Shown one piece after another: positions 1 to 9,130 of a stretch of 64,000 bases of DNA. Within the stretch, counting starts at the first letter, position 1, and every line of letters starts with the position of its first letter. The position numbers were made by a program, and so were the translations under genes. The stretch comes from Epilithonimonas vandammei (GTDB lineage: Bacteria > Bacteroidota > Bacteroidia > Flavobacteriales > Weeksellaceae). Below the pieces are notes generated by a model. It was not told the origin of the DNA. It worked only from the letters and a program-made list of their open reading frames with translations, and did no database searches. Where the stretch lies: the NCBI RefSeq assembly GCF_003860525.1, contig NZ_CP034161.1, positions 1-64,000 of the forward strand. Reading direction: 5' to 3'.

Positions 1-334
1 CATCCAATACTCTCAAAGATCTGTTTACTTCTACAGTGAAGTCAACGTGTCCCGGTGTATCGATAATGTTGAAGTGGTAAGGTTTTGTTTCAGGTAATTT
101 TTTACCTTGATCTGTTGGGAAATTCCAGCTACAAGTCGTTGCAGCAGAAGTAATAGTAATACCTCTTTCTGCTTCCTGCTCCATCCAGTCCATTGTAGAA
201 GCACCATCGTGAACCTCTCCAATTTTGTGGTTAACACCTGTATAGAATAAAATCCTTTCAGTAGTCGTAGTTTTACCAGCATCGATGTGCGCAGCAATAC
301 CAATATTTCTTGTAAATTTAAGATCTCTACTCAT
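1..334 (-). CDS. fusA: Elongation factor G, N-terminal part (cut by window edge)
   Basis: Translational GTPase that drives ribosome translocation. Only residues 1-111 lie in the window. The start [16 protein letters not shown] is followed by the G1 loop AHIDAGKT at residues 15-22 and the G3 motif DTPGH at 92-96, with the EF-G continuation [15 protein letters not shown]. The ATG at 334 lies 6 nt after the rpsG stop, the standard rpsL-rpsG-fusA order of the str operon, so it is transcribed leftward from the rpsL promoter. Identification is firm; the gene continues beyond base 1. Confidence 0.97.
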   Translation of the reverse strand, partial: MSRDLKFTRNIGIAAHIDAGKTTTTERILFYTGVNHKIGEVHDGASTMDWMEQEAERGITITSAATTCSWNFPTDQGKKLPETKPYHFNIIDTPGHVDFTVEVNRSLRVLD

Positions 335-340
335 TTCTAA

Positions 341-817
341 TTAGAATTTGAAGTGTGAGAAAGCCTTGTTAGCTTCCGCCATTTTGTGAGTATCAGATTT
401 CTTTTTGAAAGCAGCACCTTCTTCTCTGGAAGCCGCTACCACTTCGTTAGCCAATTTCAAAGCCATAGACTTATCATTTCTAGCTTTAGAATATTTGATT
501 AACCATTTCATTGCCATAGAAATTTTTCTATCCGCTCTGATTGGCATTGGGATCTGGAAGTTAGCTCCACCTACTCTTCTAGAACGCACTTCTACGTGAG
601 GCATAACGTTAGTTAATGCATCTTTCCAGATTTCTAGTGAAGTTTTTTCAGTATCTCCTTTTTTAGTTTCTACGATATCCAATGCATCATAGAAAATTTT
701 GAATGCGATTGACTTCTTACCGTCAAGCATTAGGTTATTTACGAATCTCGTTACCAATTGATCATTAAACTTTGGATCTGGTAACAACGGTCTTTTTTTC
801 GCTTTCGTCTTTCTCAT
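341..817 (-). CDS. rpsG: 30S ribosomal protein S7
   Basis: Small-subunit protein that nucleates assembly of the 16S rRNA 3' domain and lies near the E site. The 158-residue product has the typical N-terminus [17 protein letters not shown] and the S7 core with [14 protein letters not shown] in the middle, and it is a usual length for bacterial S7. It sits 23 nt after rpsL and 6 nt before fusA, all leftward, so it is the second gene of the str operon. In E. coli S7 represses its own operon by binding the rpsL-rpsG spacer; nothing in this short spacer lets me say the same here. Confidence 0.98.
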   Translation of the reverse strand: MRKTKAKKRPLLPDPKFNDQLVTRFVNNLMLDGKKSIAFKIFYDALDIVETKKGDTEKTSLEIWKDALTNVMPHVEVRSRRVGGANFQIPMPIRADRKISMAMKWLIKYSKARNDKSMALKLANEVVAASREEGAAFKKKSDTHKMAEANKAFSHFKF

Positions 818-840
818 TGTTTCTGTACCTTATTTAATGA

Positions 841-1254
841 TTATTTTTTCTTTCCTTTTGCAGGAGCTGCAGCAGCTTGTCCTGGTTTAGGTCTCTTAGC
901 ACCGTACTTAGATCTTCTCTGAGTTCTTCCATTTACACCTGCAGTGTCCAATGCACCTCTTACGATGTGGTAACGTACTCCCGGTAGGTCTTTCACCCTT
1001 CCGCCTCTTACCAATACTATCGAGTGCTCTTGAAGATTATGTCCTTCGCCCGGGATATAAGCGTTGACTTCTTTACCGTTAGAAAGTCTTACCCTTGCAA
1101 CTTTTCTAAGTGCAGAGTTAGGTTTCTTAGGAGTGGTAGTATATACTCTCGTACATACACCTCGTCTTTGTGGACAAGAATCAAGGGCAGCCGATTTGCT
1201 CTTCTTGGCAAGCGTGGCTCTTCCTTTTCTTACTAATTGTTGAATAGTAGGCAT
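841..1254 (-). CDS. rpsL: 30S ribosomal protein S12
   Basis: Decoding-centre protein. It has 137 residues starting [12 protein letters not shown], with the conserved loops [10 protein letters not shown] and [14 protein letters not shown]. The lysines whose replacement gives streptomycin resistance in other bacteria (E. coli K43 and K88) are both present, so this is the drug-sensitive sequence type. The C-terminus carries the short Ala/Lys-rich tail common in Bacteroidota. It is the first gene of the leftward rpsL-rpsG-fusA operon and has a strong promoter match just upstream. Confidence 0.98.
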   Translation of the reverse strand: MPTIQQLVRKGRATLAKKSKSAALDSCPQRRGVCTRVYTTTPKKPNSALRKVARVRLSNGKEVNAYIPGEGHNLQEHSIVLVRGGRVKDLPGVRYHIVRGALDTAGVNGRTQRRSKYGAKRPKPGQAAAAPAKGKKK

Positions 1255-1278
1255 TTAATTGCTTTTTATTTTAGGGTG

Positions 1279-1308
1279 CAAAAATATAAATAATTTTTTA
1301 ATCTACAA
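1279..1308 (-). promoter_or_regulatory. Bacteroidota-type promoter of the str operon
   Basis: Reading leftward, TTG (1308-1306), a 19-nt spacer, then TATTTTTG (1286-1279) match the Bacteroidota -33 TTG and -7 TAnnTTTG consensus with correct spacing. Transcription should begin around 1272, giving a short leader before the rpsL ATG at 1254. Confidence 0.75.
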
Positions 1309-1447
1309 GCAGTTAGCATTAAATATTAGATTTTATTAATTCTTTATTATCTTATTATGGCATTTTCATTGATATAAAAGATATAATCTAACTTCAAAGG
1401 ATAGTTTAAAACTATAGAGATAAGGATTAACTTAAATAAAATATCTT

Positions 1448-1455
1448 TAATTTTG
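1448..1455 (+). promoter_or_regulatory. -7 box of the dps promoter
   Basis: TAATTTTG matches TAnnTTTG 24 nt before the Dps ATG at 1480. No convincing TTG lies at -33, so the gene may depend on an activator or another sigma factor; that last point is inference. Confidence 0.5.
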
Positions 1456-1479
1456 TATCAATCTAAACATTAATAAATT

Positions 1480-1956
1480 ATGAAAAATGCAGCACTAATC
1501 GGATTGAAAGAAGCCGATTGCAAAAAAATCTCAGAAAAACTCAACGTACTTTTAGCTAACTACTCCGTGTTCTATCAAAACACAAGAGGATCGCATTGGA
1601 ACATCAAAGGAGAACAGTTCTTTACTCTTCATCCAAAATTTGAGGAATTATATAATAATCTCGTGCTTAAAATTGATGAAATCGCCGAAAGAATTTTAAC
1701 TCTAGGTGCTACTCCCGCTCATAATTATTCAGATTACCTTACTGTTTCTACTATTAAAGAGAGTAAAGAGGTGACCGACGGAAACAAAAGTGTAGAAATT
1801 ATTCTAAATTCTTACAAAGTAGTTATCGATTTACAAAGAGAACTTCTGGACATTACCGAGGAAGCTGGCGACGAAGGTACAAACTCCCAAATGAGTGACT
1901 ATATTACCGAGCAGGAAAAAGAAGTATGGATGTATAATTCGTATCTTGGTAAATAA
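1480..1956 (+). CDS. dps: Dps family ferritin-like DNA-binding/iron-storage protein
   Basis: Dodecameric mini-ferritin that oxidises Fe(II) with peroxide and stores iron, protecting DNA in stress. The 158-residue four-helix protein keeps the inter-subunit ferroxidase ligands with the spacing of known Dps proteins: H39 (in RGSHWNIKG), H51, D66 and E70 (in KIDEIAERI). The N-terminal tail is short with few lysines, so DNA binding cannot be assumed. It is a single gene, divergent from the str operon and convergent with the membrane protein at 2006, with a shared terminator between them. Confidence 0.93.
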   Translation: MKNAALIGLKEADCKKISEKLNVLLANYSVFYQNTRGSHWNIKGEQFFTLHPKFEELYNNLVLKIDEIAERILTLGATPAHNYSDYLTVSTIKESKEVTDGNKSVEIILNSYKVVIDLQRELLDITEEAGDEGTNSQMSDYITEQEKEVWMYNSYLGK

Positions 1957-1970
1957 AAATCACAATCAAT

Positions 1971-1999
1971 AAAAATTCCGGCTCTCTACCGGAATTTTT
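1971..1999. terminator. Bidirectional terminator between dps and the GT-C gene
   Basis: AAAAATTCCGG (1971-1981) pairs perfectly with CCGGAATTTTT (1989-1999) around a 7-nt loop. Runs of A and T on both sides let it work for both convergent genes. Confidence 0.85.
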
Positions 2000-2005
2000 T
2001 ATTAA

Positions 2006-3628
2006 TTAATATAAAAAATGTTGAGTCACATTTTTATTAAGGTCAAATCTTTTTAGGTTTTTAAGTAATGTTTCTGCTTCCTTTTGATTCATTGCATACC
2101 AAACAACAGTCTGATTTGCCACCCCCATTTTCTTTTCAATGGTCCAAGATGCAATTGGTATCCAAGATTTCGGAATTCCATCAGGAAACCATTTTGGATA
2201 AATCACAGCTACACTACATTGTTTTTGTAATATCTGACTTGCCATATAATTATGGTATTTTTTATTAAAAATTTCTGGATCTAAATCTTTATTTTTATAA
2301 TAATATCCCGCTACATCAGTAGTAGCAAGACCTGCAATATCATAAATTTTAACATTAGAAAAATATGCTATTGCACCTATGTCATTAACCACAACATTCT
2401 GATTTTTATAAAATCGCCCAAGTAGTCTAGACATTTCTATTTGTTGTTCTTCAATATTCTTGGAAGCATATTTTATTACCTTATAATTTACTGTTGTAGT
2501 ATAAAAGGAATAAAAAATCATTATGGAAAATGCCATTACCATAATTTTTTTATAAGTCAGATTGGTTTTACCAACATTAAACTTAGAATAAAAATAAGTG
2601 ATCATAGGTACCGTAACCATAATTACAGCGGCCATTAAATAATTTTCATAACGGTAACGTATTACTGCAAATAAACTATGTAAAATTACCGTACCAACAA
2701 CAGTAATGGAAACAGTTTCGTTAAGAACAATTTTATACCACTCCGTAATTTTATATTTGGACAGAAAATAAAACACAACTATAACCAGCGGTGCTAAAAA
2801 TAACTTGTAAAAAGAAATATTTAATAAAATTCCATTTTTAAAAATAGTCCAAAGACTAAAGAAAAAATTTGATTCGGGATAATTACCTTTCATTAAAAGA
2901 GAATTAGGAAAAAAATAACCTCCATGTTCTATGGAATAAATGCCAAACAATAAAATGGGAAGAAAGCCAACAAAAAATACAGCTAACGCAATTTTCCAGT
3001 TTTTTCTTAACACTAACAGAAGAGACAAAATAACGATAAAGAACATGCTTTCGAACCTTACCGTTCCTAATAAAGCTGTGCATAACAGCAATTTCAAAAC
3101 TTGTTTCTTGGTGAATCCTAATCTCAAACTACCAGTCAGATAATAAATCATTGTGACCGTGAGCAAAATATGAAGCGTTTGTTCCATTCCTATCAACACC
3201 ATGAAATTCATTTGACAAGAAAAGATAAAAAGCGAAAGCCCCAACAGAAGCTCATTCTTTCCAAAGTAATCATAAAAGTATCTGAAAATATAGTATAGGG
3301 ACACATACCCACAAATAATATTGATAAATAACGGATAGTAAACATTATCACCAAAAATTTTGATAAGTAAGCTAAGTAATAAAGTATAAAGGATGGAAGA
3401 GGACGCGCTATCAAAACTAGTGGGATTAATCCCCCAAATCCCATTTTCAGCAACATTTCTTGAAAGTGCAAGATGAATATAAGCATCATCCAGCGGGTAA
3501 ATGAACTGATGCCCTGAAAGATTAGAATACGAAAGGTAAAAAGAGAAACCTAAAATCAACGTAAATACACCAGCAAAAAAATATAAATATCTATACATTC
3601 TAAATAATTTTTGCACGAAAATAATCAT
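2006..3628 (-). CDS. Polytopic membrane protein, GT-C glycosyltransferase-like
   Basis: A 540-residue protein with about ten or more hydrophobic segments. Early in the first extracytoplasmic loop it has PLDDAYIHLALSRN with a double aspartate at residues 47-48, followed by SSSILYTLLLS. An acidic pair in the first loop is characteristic of GT-C enzymes, which use lipid-phosphate sugar donors at the outer face of the inner membrane. The soluble C-terminal part has no motif I recognise. It is a single gene, not in a polysaccharide cluster, so acceptor and donor are unknown. The Met at residue 11 (MYRYLYFF) is an equally plausible start. Confidence 0.6.
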   Translation of the reverse strand: MIIFVQKLFRMYRYLYFFAGVFTLILGFSFYLSYSNLSGHQFIYPLDDAYIHLALSRNVAENGIWGINPTSFDSASSSILYTLLLSLLIKIFGDNVYYPLFINIICGYVSLYYIFRYFYDYFGKNELLLGLSLFIFSCQMNFMVLIGMEQTLHILLTVTMIYYLTGSLRLGFTKKQVLKLLLCTALLGTVRFESMFFIVILSLLLVLRKNWKIALAVFFVGFLPILLFGIYSIEHGGYFFPNSLLMKGNYPESNFFFSLWTIFKNGILLNISFYKLFLAPLVIVVFYFLSKYKITEWYKIVLNETVSITVVGTVILHSLFAVIRYRYENYLMAAVIMVTVPMITYFYSKFNVGKTNLTYKKIMVMAFSIMIFYSFYTTTVNYKVIKYASKNIEEQQIEMSRLLGRFYKNQNVVVNDIGAIAYFSNVKIYDIAGLATTDVAGYYYKNKDLDPEIFNKKYHNYMASQILQKQCSVAVIYPKWFPDGIPKSWIPIASWTIEKKMGVANQTVVWYAMNQKEAETLLKNLKRFDLNKNVTQHFLY

Positions 3629-3668
3629 TAATTTTTTACAATATAATGCAAGAGATTCTATTAACTAT

Positions 3669-3689
3669 TATATTTGCGTCTTAATTTTG
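3669..3689 (+). promoter_or_regulatory. Two -7 boxes before the LRR gene
   Basis: TATATTTG (3669-3676) and TAATTTTG (3682-3689) both match TAnnTTTG. Transcription from the first would start near 3683, just ahead of the TTG start at 3697; from the second the mRNA would be nearly leaderless. Confidence 0.5.
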
Positions 3690-3696
3690 CACAGAT

Positions 3697-5331
3697 TTGA
3701 AAAAAATATTACTCTTTTTGTTAATTTCCAATTTCGCGTTCTCCCAATGGAGCATTCCGAATTCGGAAAGAAATGCATTAATCACCATATACAATACTAC
3801 AAATGGTGAAAAGTGGAACAGAACCTGGGATTTCCAAAATGATCCTAGAACGTGGTTTGGAGTTGTGGTAAAAAACGGCACAGTCACAGAACTTAATCTT
3901 TCCGGCAATGCACTTATAGGTAATTTCCCATCCAACCTTACTTCATTTCCAAAACTCACAAAACTAGACCTTAGTAATAATCAACTTTCTGGAGATATGG
4001 CTGCGGGAATTTCTTCCCTTAGTTTGCTGACAAAATTGGATATTAGCAATAATAGATTGACTGGAGATCCAACCCAATCTTTAACAGGACTTTTCAATGT
4101 AGATGATTTGGCGGTGGGAGGAAATATGTTTACAATTTCTGATGTCAACGGTTTGCTTCAGAATTTCAACAATATCAAAACGTTGAATCTTTCAGATTTA
4201 GGATTGATTAATATTCCTGCAAAAATCACAGCTTTCACCAATCTAGAAACTTTGATTCTTGATAATAATCCAATCCCAGCCAATGCTTTTGGAAATATTG
4301 CAAATCATCCTAAATTGACAAATCTCTCATTATCAGGATTACAATTAACTCAAATCCCAACTCAGGTTTCTCAATTGACGCAACTGACAAGTCTTAATTT
4401 AAGCAATAACGCACTCACAGAACAGACAACGTCAGGATTATCAAATTTGACCAATCTTGTTTGGCTTTCCTTTGAAAACAATCAGTTAGCTCAGATTCCC
4501 TCTCAGATTCCTCAACTGAAAAATTTGCAAACGCTTAATCTTGGAAGAAATAAGATTTCTGGCGGAGTTTCTCTATTGACTGGCTTACCAAACCTTCAAC
4601 AACTATTTCTAAACAATAATTTGCTCACTGGTAATGTTCCATCAGAATTTTTAGGAATGCCAAAATTATTAATGCTAAACCTCAACAGCAATCAGCTTTC
4701 AGGTGATCTAAACGATAGACTTCCGCCGATTACGCATCTTAGCAATAATAGGTTCAACAAGGCACAACTTTCCAATTATGTTACTGATTATAATGTGCAA
4801 ACCGATTTAGATTACTCGCCTCAGCGTTACGATGGTTTGAAAGATGTTTTAGGTACAATTGGTCAACCAGCGAAGTTGGACCAGTCCTTATCTGGCAGCG
4901 ATTATACTTTCACTTGGTACAAAAATCTGGATCAAAAAACCAATACAACTTCTCCAGATCTCAACTTCTCAAGTGTGGAAGAATCGGACTACGCCACTTA
5001 TACAGCGGAGGCTTACACTTATTCCGTTTTGGACAATTCGGTTGTTTTTGATTTGTCACTTTTCAGAGAACCGATATCTTTGGTCAAAGTCTTAGGCACC
5101 GAAGAATCTGCAAAATATTTCAACATATATCCCAATCCAACTTCCGAATTTTTGAATATTGTAAGTACAAAATATGACATTCAGAAAGTCCACATTTATG
5201 ATTTGAGTGGAAAACAAATTTTATCCGAATCCAAATCCAGAATCGACGTTTCCAAACTCCCAAGCGGCGTTTATATGCTGATTATCAAAACACAAGAAGG
5301 CAACAAAAACTTCAAATTCATTAAACAATAA
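3697..5331 (+). CDS. Secreted leucine-rich-repeat protein with T9SS sorting tail
   Basis: A 544-residue exported protein. Residues 1-16 (MKKILLFLLISNFAFS) form a signal peptide. About a dozen leucine-rich repeats of the form LxxLxLxxNxLxG follow to about residue 350, then an Ig-like segment, then a C-terminal domain of about 75 residues beginning YFNIYPNPTSEFLNI. The YPNP motif and the ending VYMLIIKT...FKFIKQ are those of the type A sorting domain of the type IX secretion system, so the protein is predicted to cross the outer membrane and be anchored or released. The only start in frame with the signal peptide is TTG. LRR folds usually bind protein or glycan; the ligand is unknown. Confidence 0.85.
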   Translation: MKKILLFLLISNFAFSQWSIPNSERNALITIYNTTNGEKWNRTWDFQNDPRTWFGVVVKNGTVTELNLSGNALIGNFPSNLTSFPKLTKLDLSNNQLSGDMAAGISSLSLLTKLDISNNRLTGDPTQSLTGLFNVDDLAVGGNMFTISDVNGLLQNFNNIKTLNLSDLGLINIPAKITAFTNLETLILDNNPIPANAFGNIANHPKLTNLSLSGLQLTQIPTQVSQLTQLTSLNLSNNALTEQTTSGLSNLTNLVWLSFENNQLAQIPSQIPQLKNLQTLNLGRNKISGGVSLLTGLPNLQQLFLNNNLLTGNVPSEFLGMPKLLMLNLNSNQLSGDLNDRLPPITHLSNNRFNKAQLSNYVTDYNVQTDLDYSPQRYDGLKDVLGTIGQPAKLDQSLSGSDYTFTWYKNLDQKTNTTSPDLNFSSVEESDYATYTAEAYTYSVLDNSVVFDLSLFREPISLVKVLGTEESAKYFNIYPNPTSEFLNIVSTKYDIQKVHIYDLSGKQILSESKSRIDVSKLPSGVYMLIIKTQEGNKNFKFIKQ

Positions 5332-5337
5332 TTTTTT

Positions 5338-5507
5338 CAGGAGCTTAATCCCGCTTTCCACTATATCTTTTTTGTAATGGCAAATAACTTGAGGATTTTT
5401 TCCGAAGCATGCCAGCGCCATCACAAAAAAGGATGCCGTGTCAAATCGAGGAACGAGATTCGGCGATTCAAAAATTAAAAATATAAATGAGAGCCAATCG
5501 GGGCTAT
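5338..5507 (+). repeat. Hairpin-forming dispersed element, copy A
   Basis: It starts 7 nt after the LRR stop. It shares with 58637-58750 the blocks AGGAGC, ATCCCGCT, ATCTTTTTTGT, ACAAAAAAGGATG and ATCGGGGCTAT in the same order. ATCTTTTTTGT (5365-5375) pairs with ACAAAAAAGGAT (5423-5434), and the outer blocks AGC...CCCG pair with CGGGGCT, so each copy can fold into a long bulged hairpin. This copy has about 55 extra bases on its right side. Function unknown; see findings. Confidence 0.6.
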
Positions 5508-5565
5508 AAAAACATCCGACTTCTGACTTCCAGCCTCTGACTCTTTCCCATTTCCCAAAAAATAT

Positions 5566-5573
5566 TATCTTTG
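5566..5573 (+). promoter_or_regulatory. -7 box of the icmF promoter
   Basis: TATCTTTG matches TAnnTTTG 19 nt before the IcmF ATG. No clear -33 TTG is visible at the right distance. Confidence 0.5.
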
Positions 5574-5592
5574 GAAACGTCGATTTTAAGAA

Positions 5593-8500
5593 ATGGAAAA
5601 CCAAAAATATACGCCTAAAAATAAAGTAAGAATTGTAACCGCTGCGTCACTATTTGACGGTCACGATGCCGCCATCAATATTATGCGCCGTGTGATTCAG
5701 GGAACGGGATGTGAAGTCATTCACCTTGGTCATGACAAATCTGCTGAAGAAGTGGTGAATACAGCGATTCAGGAAGATGCTAATGCGATTGCCCTAACTT
5801 CTTACCAAGGCGGTCACAGTGAATATTTTAAATACATCTACGATCTTTTAAGAGAGAAAAACTCTCCGCAAATCAAGATTTTTGGAGGCGGCGGCGGAGT
5901 AATTCTGCCAGAAGAAATAGAAGATATTATGGCTTATGGGATCGACAGAATTTATTCTCCGGACGACGGTCGTGAATTGGGTTTACAGGGGATGATCGAT
6001 GATCTGGTGAATCAATCTGATTTCGCAACGGGGAAAGATGTTACCGCAAACGATTTGGATTCAATTAATTTTGAAAATCCGACAAGCATTGCAAAGATCA
6101 TTTCAGCGGTTGAAAACTTTTCTGATGAGAAACCTGAATTGGTAAAAGCGATCGACGAAAAATCAAAAGATTTAAATATTCCAATTATCGGGATTACAGG
6201 TACTGGTGGAGCGGGAAAATCTTCTTTAACAGACGAATTGGTAAGACGTTTCTTACGTTCAAATCAAGGTAAAAAAATTGCCATTATTTCGATTGACCCT
6301 TCGAAGAAGAAAACAGGAGGTGCGCTTTTGGGTGACAGAATCCGTATGAACGCGATCAGTGATCCACGAGTTTATATGCGTTCGATGGCAACGAGAGAGA
6401 ATAACGTTTCGGTTTCTCCGTTCATTCATTCCGCTTTGAATGTTTTGAAACTGGCTCATCCTGATATTATAATACTGGAAACTTCAGGTATTGGACAATC
6501 CGGTTCGGAGGTTTCGGATTTTGCTGATGTTTCCATGTACGTGATGACTCCTGAATACGGAGCTTCAACACAGTTGGAAAAAATCGACATGTTGGATTAT
6601 GCAGATTTGGTGGCTTTAAATAAATCTGACAAAAGAGGTGCTTTGGATGCACTTCAAGCAGTAAGAAAACAGTTCCAGAGGAACCATTTATTGTGGGAAC
6701 AGCCATTGGATGAAATGCCGATTTATGCAACAAAAGCATCTCAATTCAACGATCACGGAACGACTGAATTATACAACAGATTGGTTTCTAAAGTCAATGA
6801 TACCCTTCGACAAGCTCAGGGTGACAATGCTCCTCAATTTAATGGTTTTGAAGAACACGAAATTACAGACGAAGTAACGATTATACCACCAAAAAGAGTT
6901 CGTTACCTTTCTGAAATTGTTGAAAACAACAAACAATACGATGCAAACATTGAAAAACAGGCTGAATTAGCCAGAACAATGTATCATATTGAGGGCGTTA
7001 AAAAAATTATTTCCAATGAAACTTTAGACGCTGAATATCAAAAAGCTGAAAAAGAACTCTGGCAGGAAAATATCGACTTCTTAAAAACTTGGGACAATAC
7101 AAAAAAAGCCTTCCACGAAGAGTTTTACTCCTACTTTGTAAGAGGAAAAGAAATTAAGGTTGAAACCTCAACAGAATCTTTATCCCATTTAAGAATTCCA
7201 AAAATCGCATTACCAAAATACAACGATTGGGGTGATTTGATCAAATGGAAAGGTCAGGAAAATCTTCCGGGAAGTTTCCCATACACTGCGGGAATTTATC
7301 CTTTCAAAAGAACCGGAGAAGATCCAACCAGAATGTTTGCCGGAGAAGGAGGACCTGAAAGAACCAACAGAAGATTCCATTACGTTTCTGCGGAAATGCC
7401 TGCAAAACGTTTGTCTACGGCTTTCGACTCGGTAACATTGTATGGACAGGATCCAGCTTTACCACCGGATATTTACGGTAAAATCGGAAATGCGGGAGTT
7501 TCCATTGCGACTTTGGATGACGCTAAAAAACTATATTCCGGATTTGATTTAGTGAATGCATTGACCTCAGTTTCAATGACAATCAACGGACCTGCGCCGA
7601 TGTTGTTGGCTTTCTTTATGAATGCTGCTATCGACCAGAATGTTGAAAAATACATTGCTGAACATAAGCTTGAGGCTAAAGTTGAGGCTAAGCTTAAGGA
7701 AAAATTCGACGACAAAGGCTTAGAAAGACCAAAATATAACGGAGATCTTCCGCCTTCCAATAATGGTTTAGGTTTAAAATTATTAGGAATCACAGGTGAC
7801 GAAGTTATTCCAGCAGAAGCTTATGCTGAAATTAAAGCTAAAACGATTGCGACCGTTCGTGGAACGGTTCAGGCAGACATTTTAAAAGAAGATCAGGCTC
7901 AGAATACTTGTATCTTCTCTACTGAATTTGCCTTGAGGTTGATGGGTGACGTTCAGGAATATTTCATCAAAGAAAAAGTAAGAAACTTCTACTCGGTTTC
8001 TATTTCCGGTTATCACATTGCGGAAGCGGGTGCAAATCCGGTTTCTCAGTTGGCATTTACGTTGGCAAATGGTTTCACGTATGTTGAATATTATTTGTCA
8101 AGAGGAATGGACATTAACGATTTTGCCCCGAATTTATCATTCTTCTTCTCCAACGGTATCGACCCTGAATATTCAGTAATCGGACGTGTTGCAAGAAGAA
8201 TCTGGGCAAAAGCAATGAAGTTAAAATACGGAGCCGACGAAAGAAGCCAGATGCTGAAATATCACATCCAAACTTCAGGACGTTCGCTTCACGCTCAGGA
8301 GATTGATTTTAACGATATCAGAACGACTCTTCAGGCACTTTATGCAATTTATGACAACTGTAACTCACTACACACAAACGCTTATGACGAGGCGATTACA
8401 ACGCCAACTGAGCAATCTGTAAGAAGAGCAATGGCAATCCAGTTGATTATCAATAAAGAATTAGGCTTAGCGAAAAACGAAAATCCGCTTCAAGGGTCAT

Positions 8501-8958
8501 TTATTATTGAAGAATTAACGGACTTGGTGGAAGAAGCTGTTTACGCAGAATTCGACAGAATTACAGAAAGAGGTGGTGTTTTGGGTGCAATGGAAACGAT
8601 GTATCAACGTTCGAAAATTCAGGAAGAATCGATGCATTACGAATGGTTGAAACACACCGGAGAATATCCTATCATCGGCGTGAATACTTTCCTTGGAAAA
8701 GACGGTTCGCCAACGGTTCGTCCAGGAGAAGTGATTCGTTCGACTGAGGAAGAAAAGCAATTCCAGATTGAAATGCTTCACAACTTCCAAAATTCTAATA
8801 AAGATAAATCTGCAGAAGCTCTGAAAACTTTACAACACGCAGCAATCAATCAACAGAACTTATTTGAGGTAATGATGGATGCCGTGAAATATTGTTCGCT
8901 TGGACAGATTACCAATGCTTTGTTTGAAGTGGGCGGAAAGTACAGAAGAAATATGTAG
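5593..8958 (+). CDS. icmF: Fused isobutyryl-CoA mutase (B12-binding, G-protein chaperone and mutase in one chain)
   Basis: An adenosylcobalamin-dependent mutase interconverting isobutyryl-CoA and n-butyryl-CoA, with side activity on other branched acyl-CoAs. The 1121-residue chain shows the three IcmF parts in order. Residues 10-140 are the cobalamin-binding domain, with DGHD at 22-25 supplying the lower-ligand histidine, and GGGGG near 98-102. Residues about 195-410 are a MeaB/ArgK-like GTPase, with the P-loop GTGGAGKS at 203-210 and LNKSDK later. From about residue 560 comes the mutase barrel, with [18 protein letters not shown]. The fusion separates it from methylmalonyl-CoA mutase, which has separate subunits and chaperone. 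It is a single transcription unit with its own promoter box and terminator. Confidence 0.93.
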   Translation: MENQKYTPKNKVRIVTAASLFDGHDAAINIMRRVIQGTGCEVIHLGHDKSAEEVVNTAIQEDANAIALTSYQGGHSEYFKYIYDLLREKNSPQIKIFGGGGGVILPEEIEDIMAYGIDRIYSPDDGRELGLQGMIDDLVNQSDFATGKDVTANDLDSINFENPTSIAKIISAVENFSDEKPELVKAIDEKSKDLNIPIIGITGTGGAGKSSLTDELVRRFLRSNQGKKIAIISIDPSKKKTGGALLGDRIRMNAISDPRVYMRSMATRENNVSVSPFIHSALNVLKLAHPDIIILETSGIGQSGSEVSDFADVSMYVMTPEYGASTQLEKIDMLDYADLVALNKSDKRGALDALQAVRKQFQRNHLLWEQPLDEMPIYATKASQFNDHGTTELYNRLVSKVNDTLRQAQGDNAPQFNGFEEHEITDEVTIIPPKRVRYLSEIVENNKQYDANIEKQAELARTMYHIEGVKKIISNETLDAEYQKAEKELWQENIDFLKTWDNTKKAFHEEFYSYFVRGKEIKVETSTESLSHLRIPKIALPKYNDWGDLIKWKGQENLPGSFPYTAGIYPFKRTGEDPTRMFAGEGGPERTNRRFHYVSAEMPAKRLSTAFDSVTLYGQDPALPPDIYGKIGNAGVSIATLDDAKKLYSGFDLVNALTSVSMTINGPAPMLLAFFMNAAIDQNVEKYIAEHKLEAKVEAKLKEKFDDKGLERPKYNGDLPPSNNGLGLKLLGITGDEVIPAEAYAEIKAKTIATVRGTVQADILKEDQAQNTCIFSTEFALRLMGDVQEYFIKEKVRNFYSVSISGYHIAEAGANPVSQLAFTLANGFTYVEYYLSRGMDINDFAPNLSFFFSNGIDPEYSVIGRVARRIWAKAMKLKYGADERSQMLKYHIQTSGRSLHAQEIDFNDIRTTLQALYAIYDNCNSLHTNAYDEAITTPTEQSVRRAMAIQLIINKELGLAKNENPLQGSFIIEELTDLVEEAVYAEFDRITERGGVLGAMETMYQRSKIQEESMHYEWLKHTGEYPIIGVNTFLGKDGSPTVRPGEVIRSTEEEKQFQIEMLHNFQNSNKDKSAEALKTLQHAAINQQNLFEVMMDAVKYCSLGQITNALFEVGGKYRRNM

Positions 8959-8984
8959 ACGAAGGTCGCCTGCCAATTATTTTA

Positions 8985-9015
8985 AAAAAACTCAGGGAAA
9001 TTCTTTGAGTTTTTT
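8985..9015 (+). terminator. Terminator after icmF
   Basis: AAAAAACTCA (8985-8994) pairs with TGAGTTTTTT (9006-9015) around an 11-nt loop and runs into a T-rich tail. Confidence 0.7.
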
Positions 9016-9130
9016 ATTTTCAAAAATTCAACGGTTTACTTTTTGATTAGCAACAAGCATCAAATCAAAAATAACTATGAAATCGCTTTGCGATTACATA
9101 TGACATTTAAAAGACAAACTAAATATTCAT

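Noticed and set aside
31..303. 90-codon open frame on the - strand
   Set aside because: Out of frame within the start of fusA; the real frame has the P-loop and DTPGH motif.
841..1254. Streptomycin-resistance substitutions in RpsL
   Set aside because: The lysines at both classical positions are wild type.
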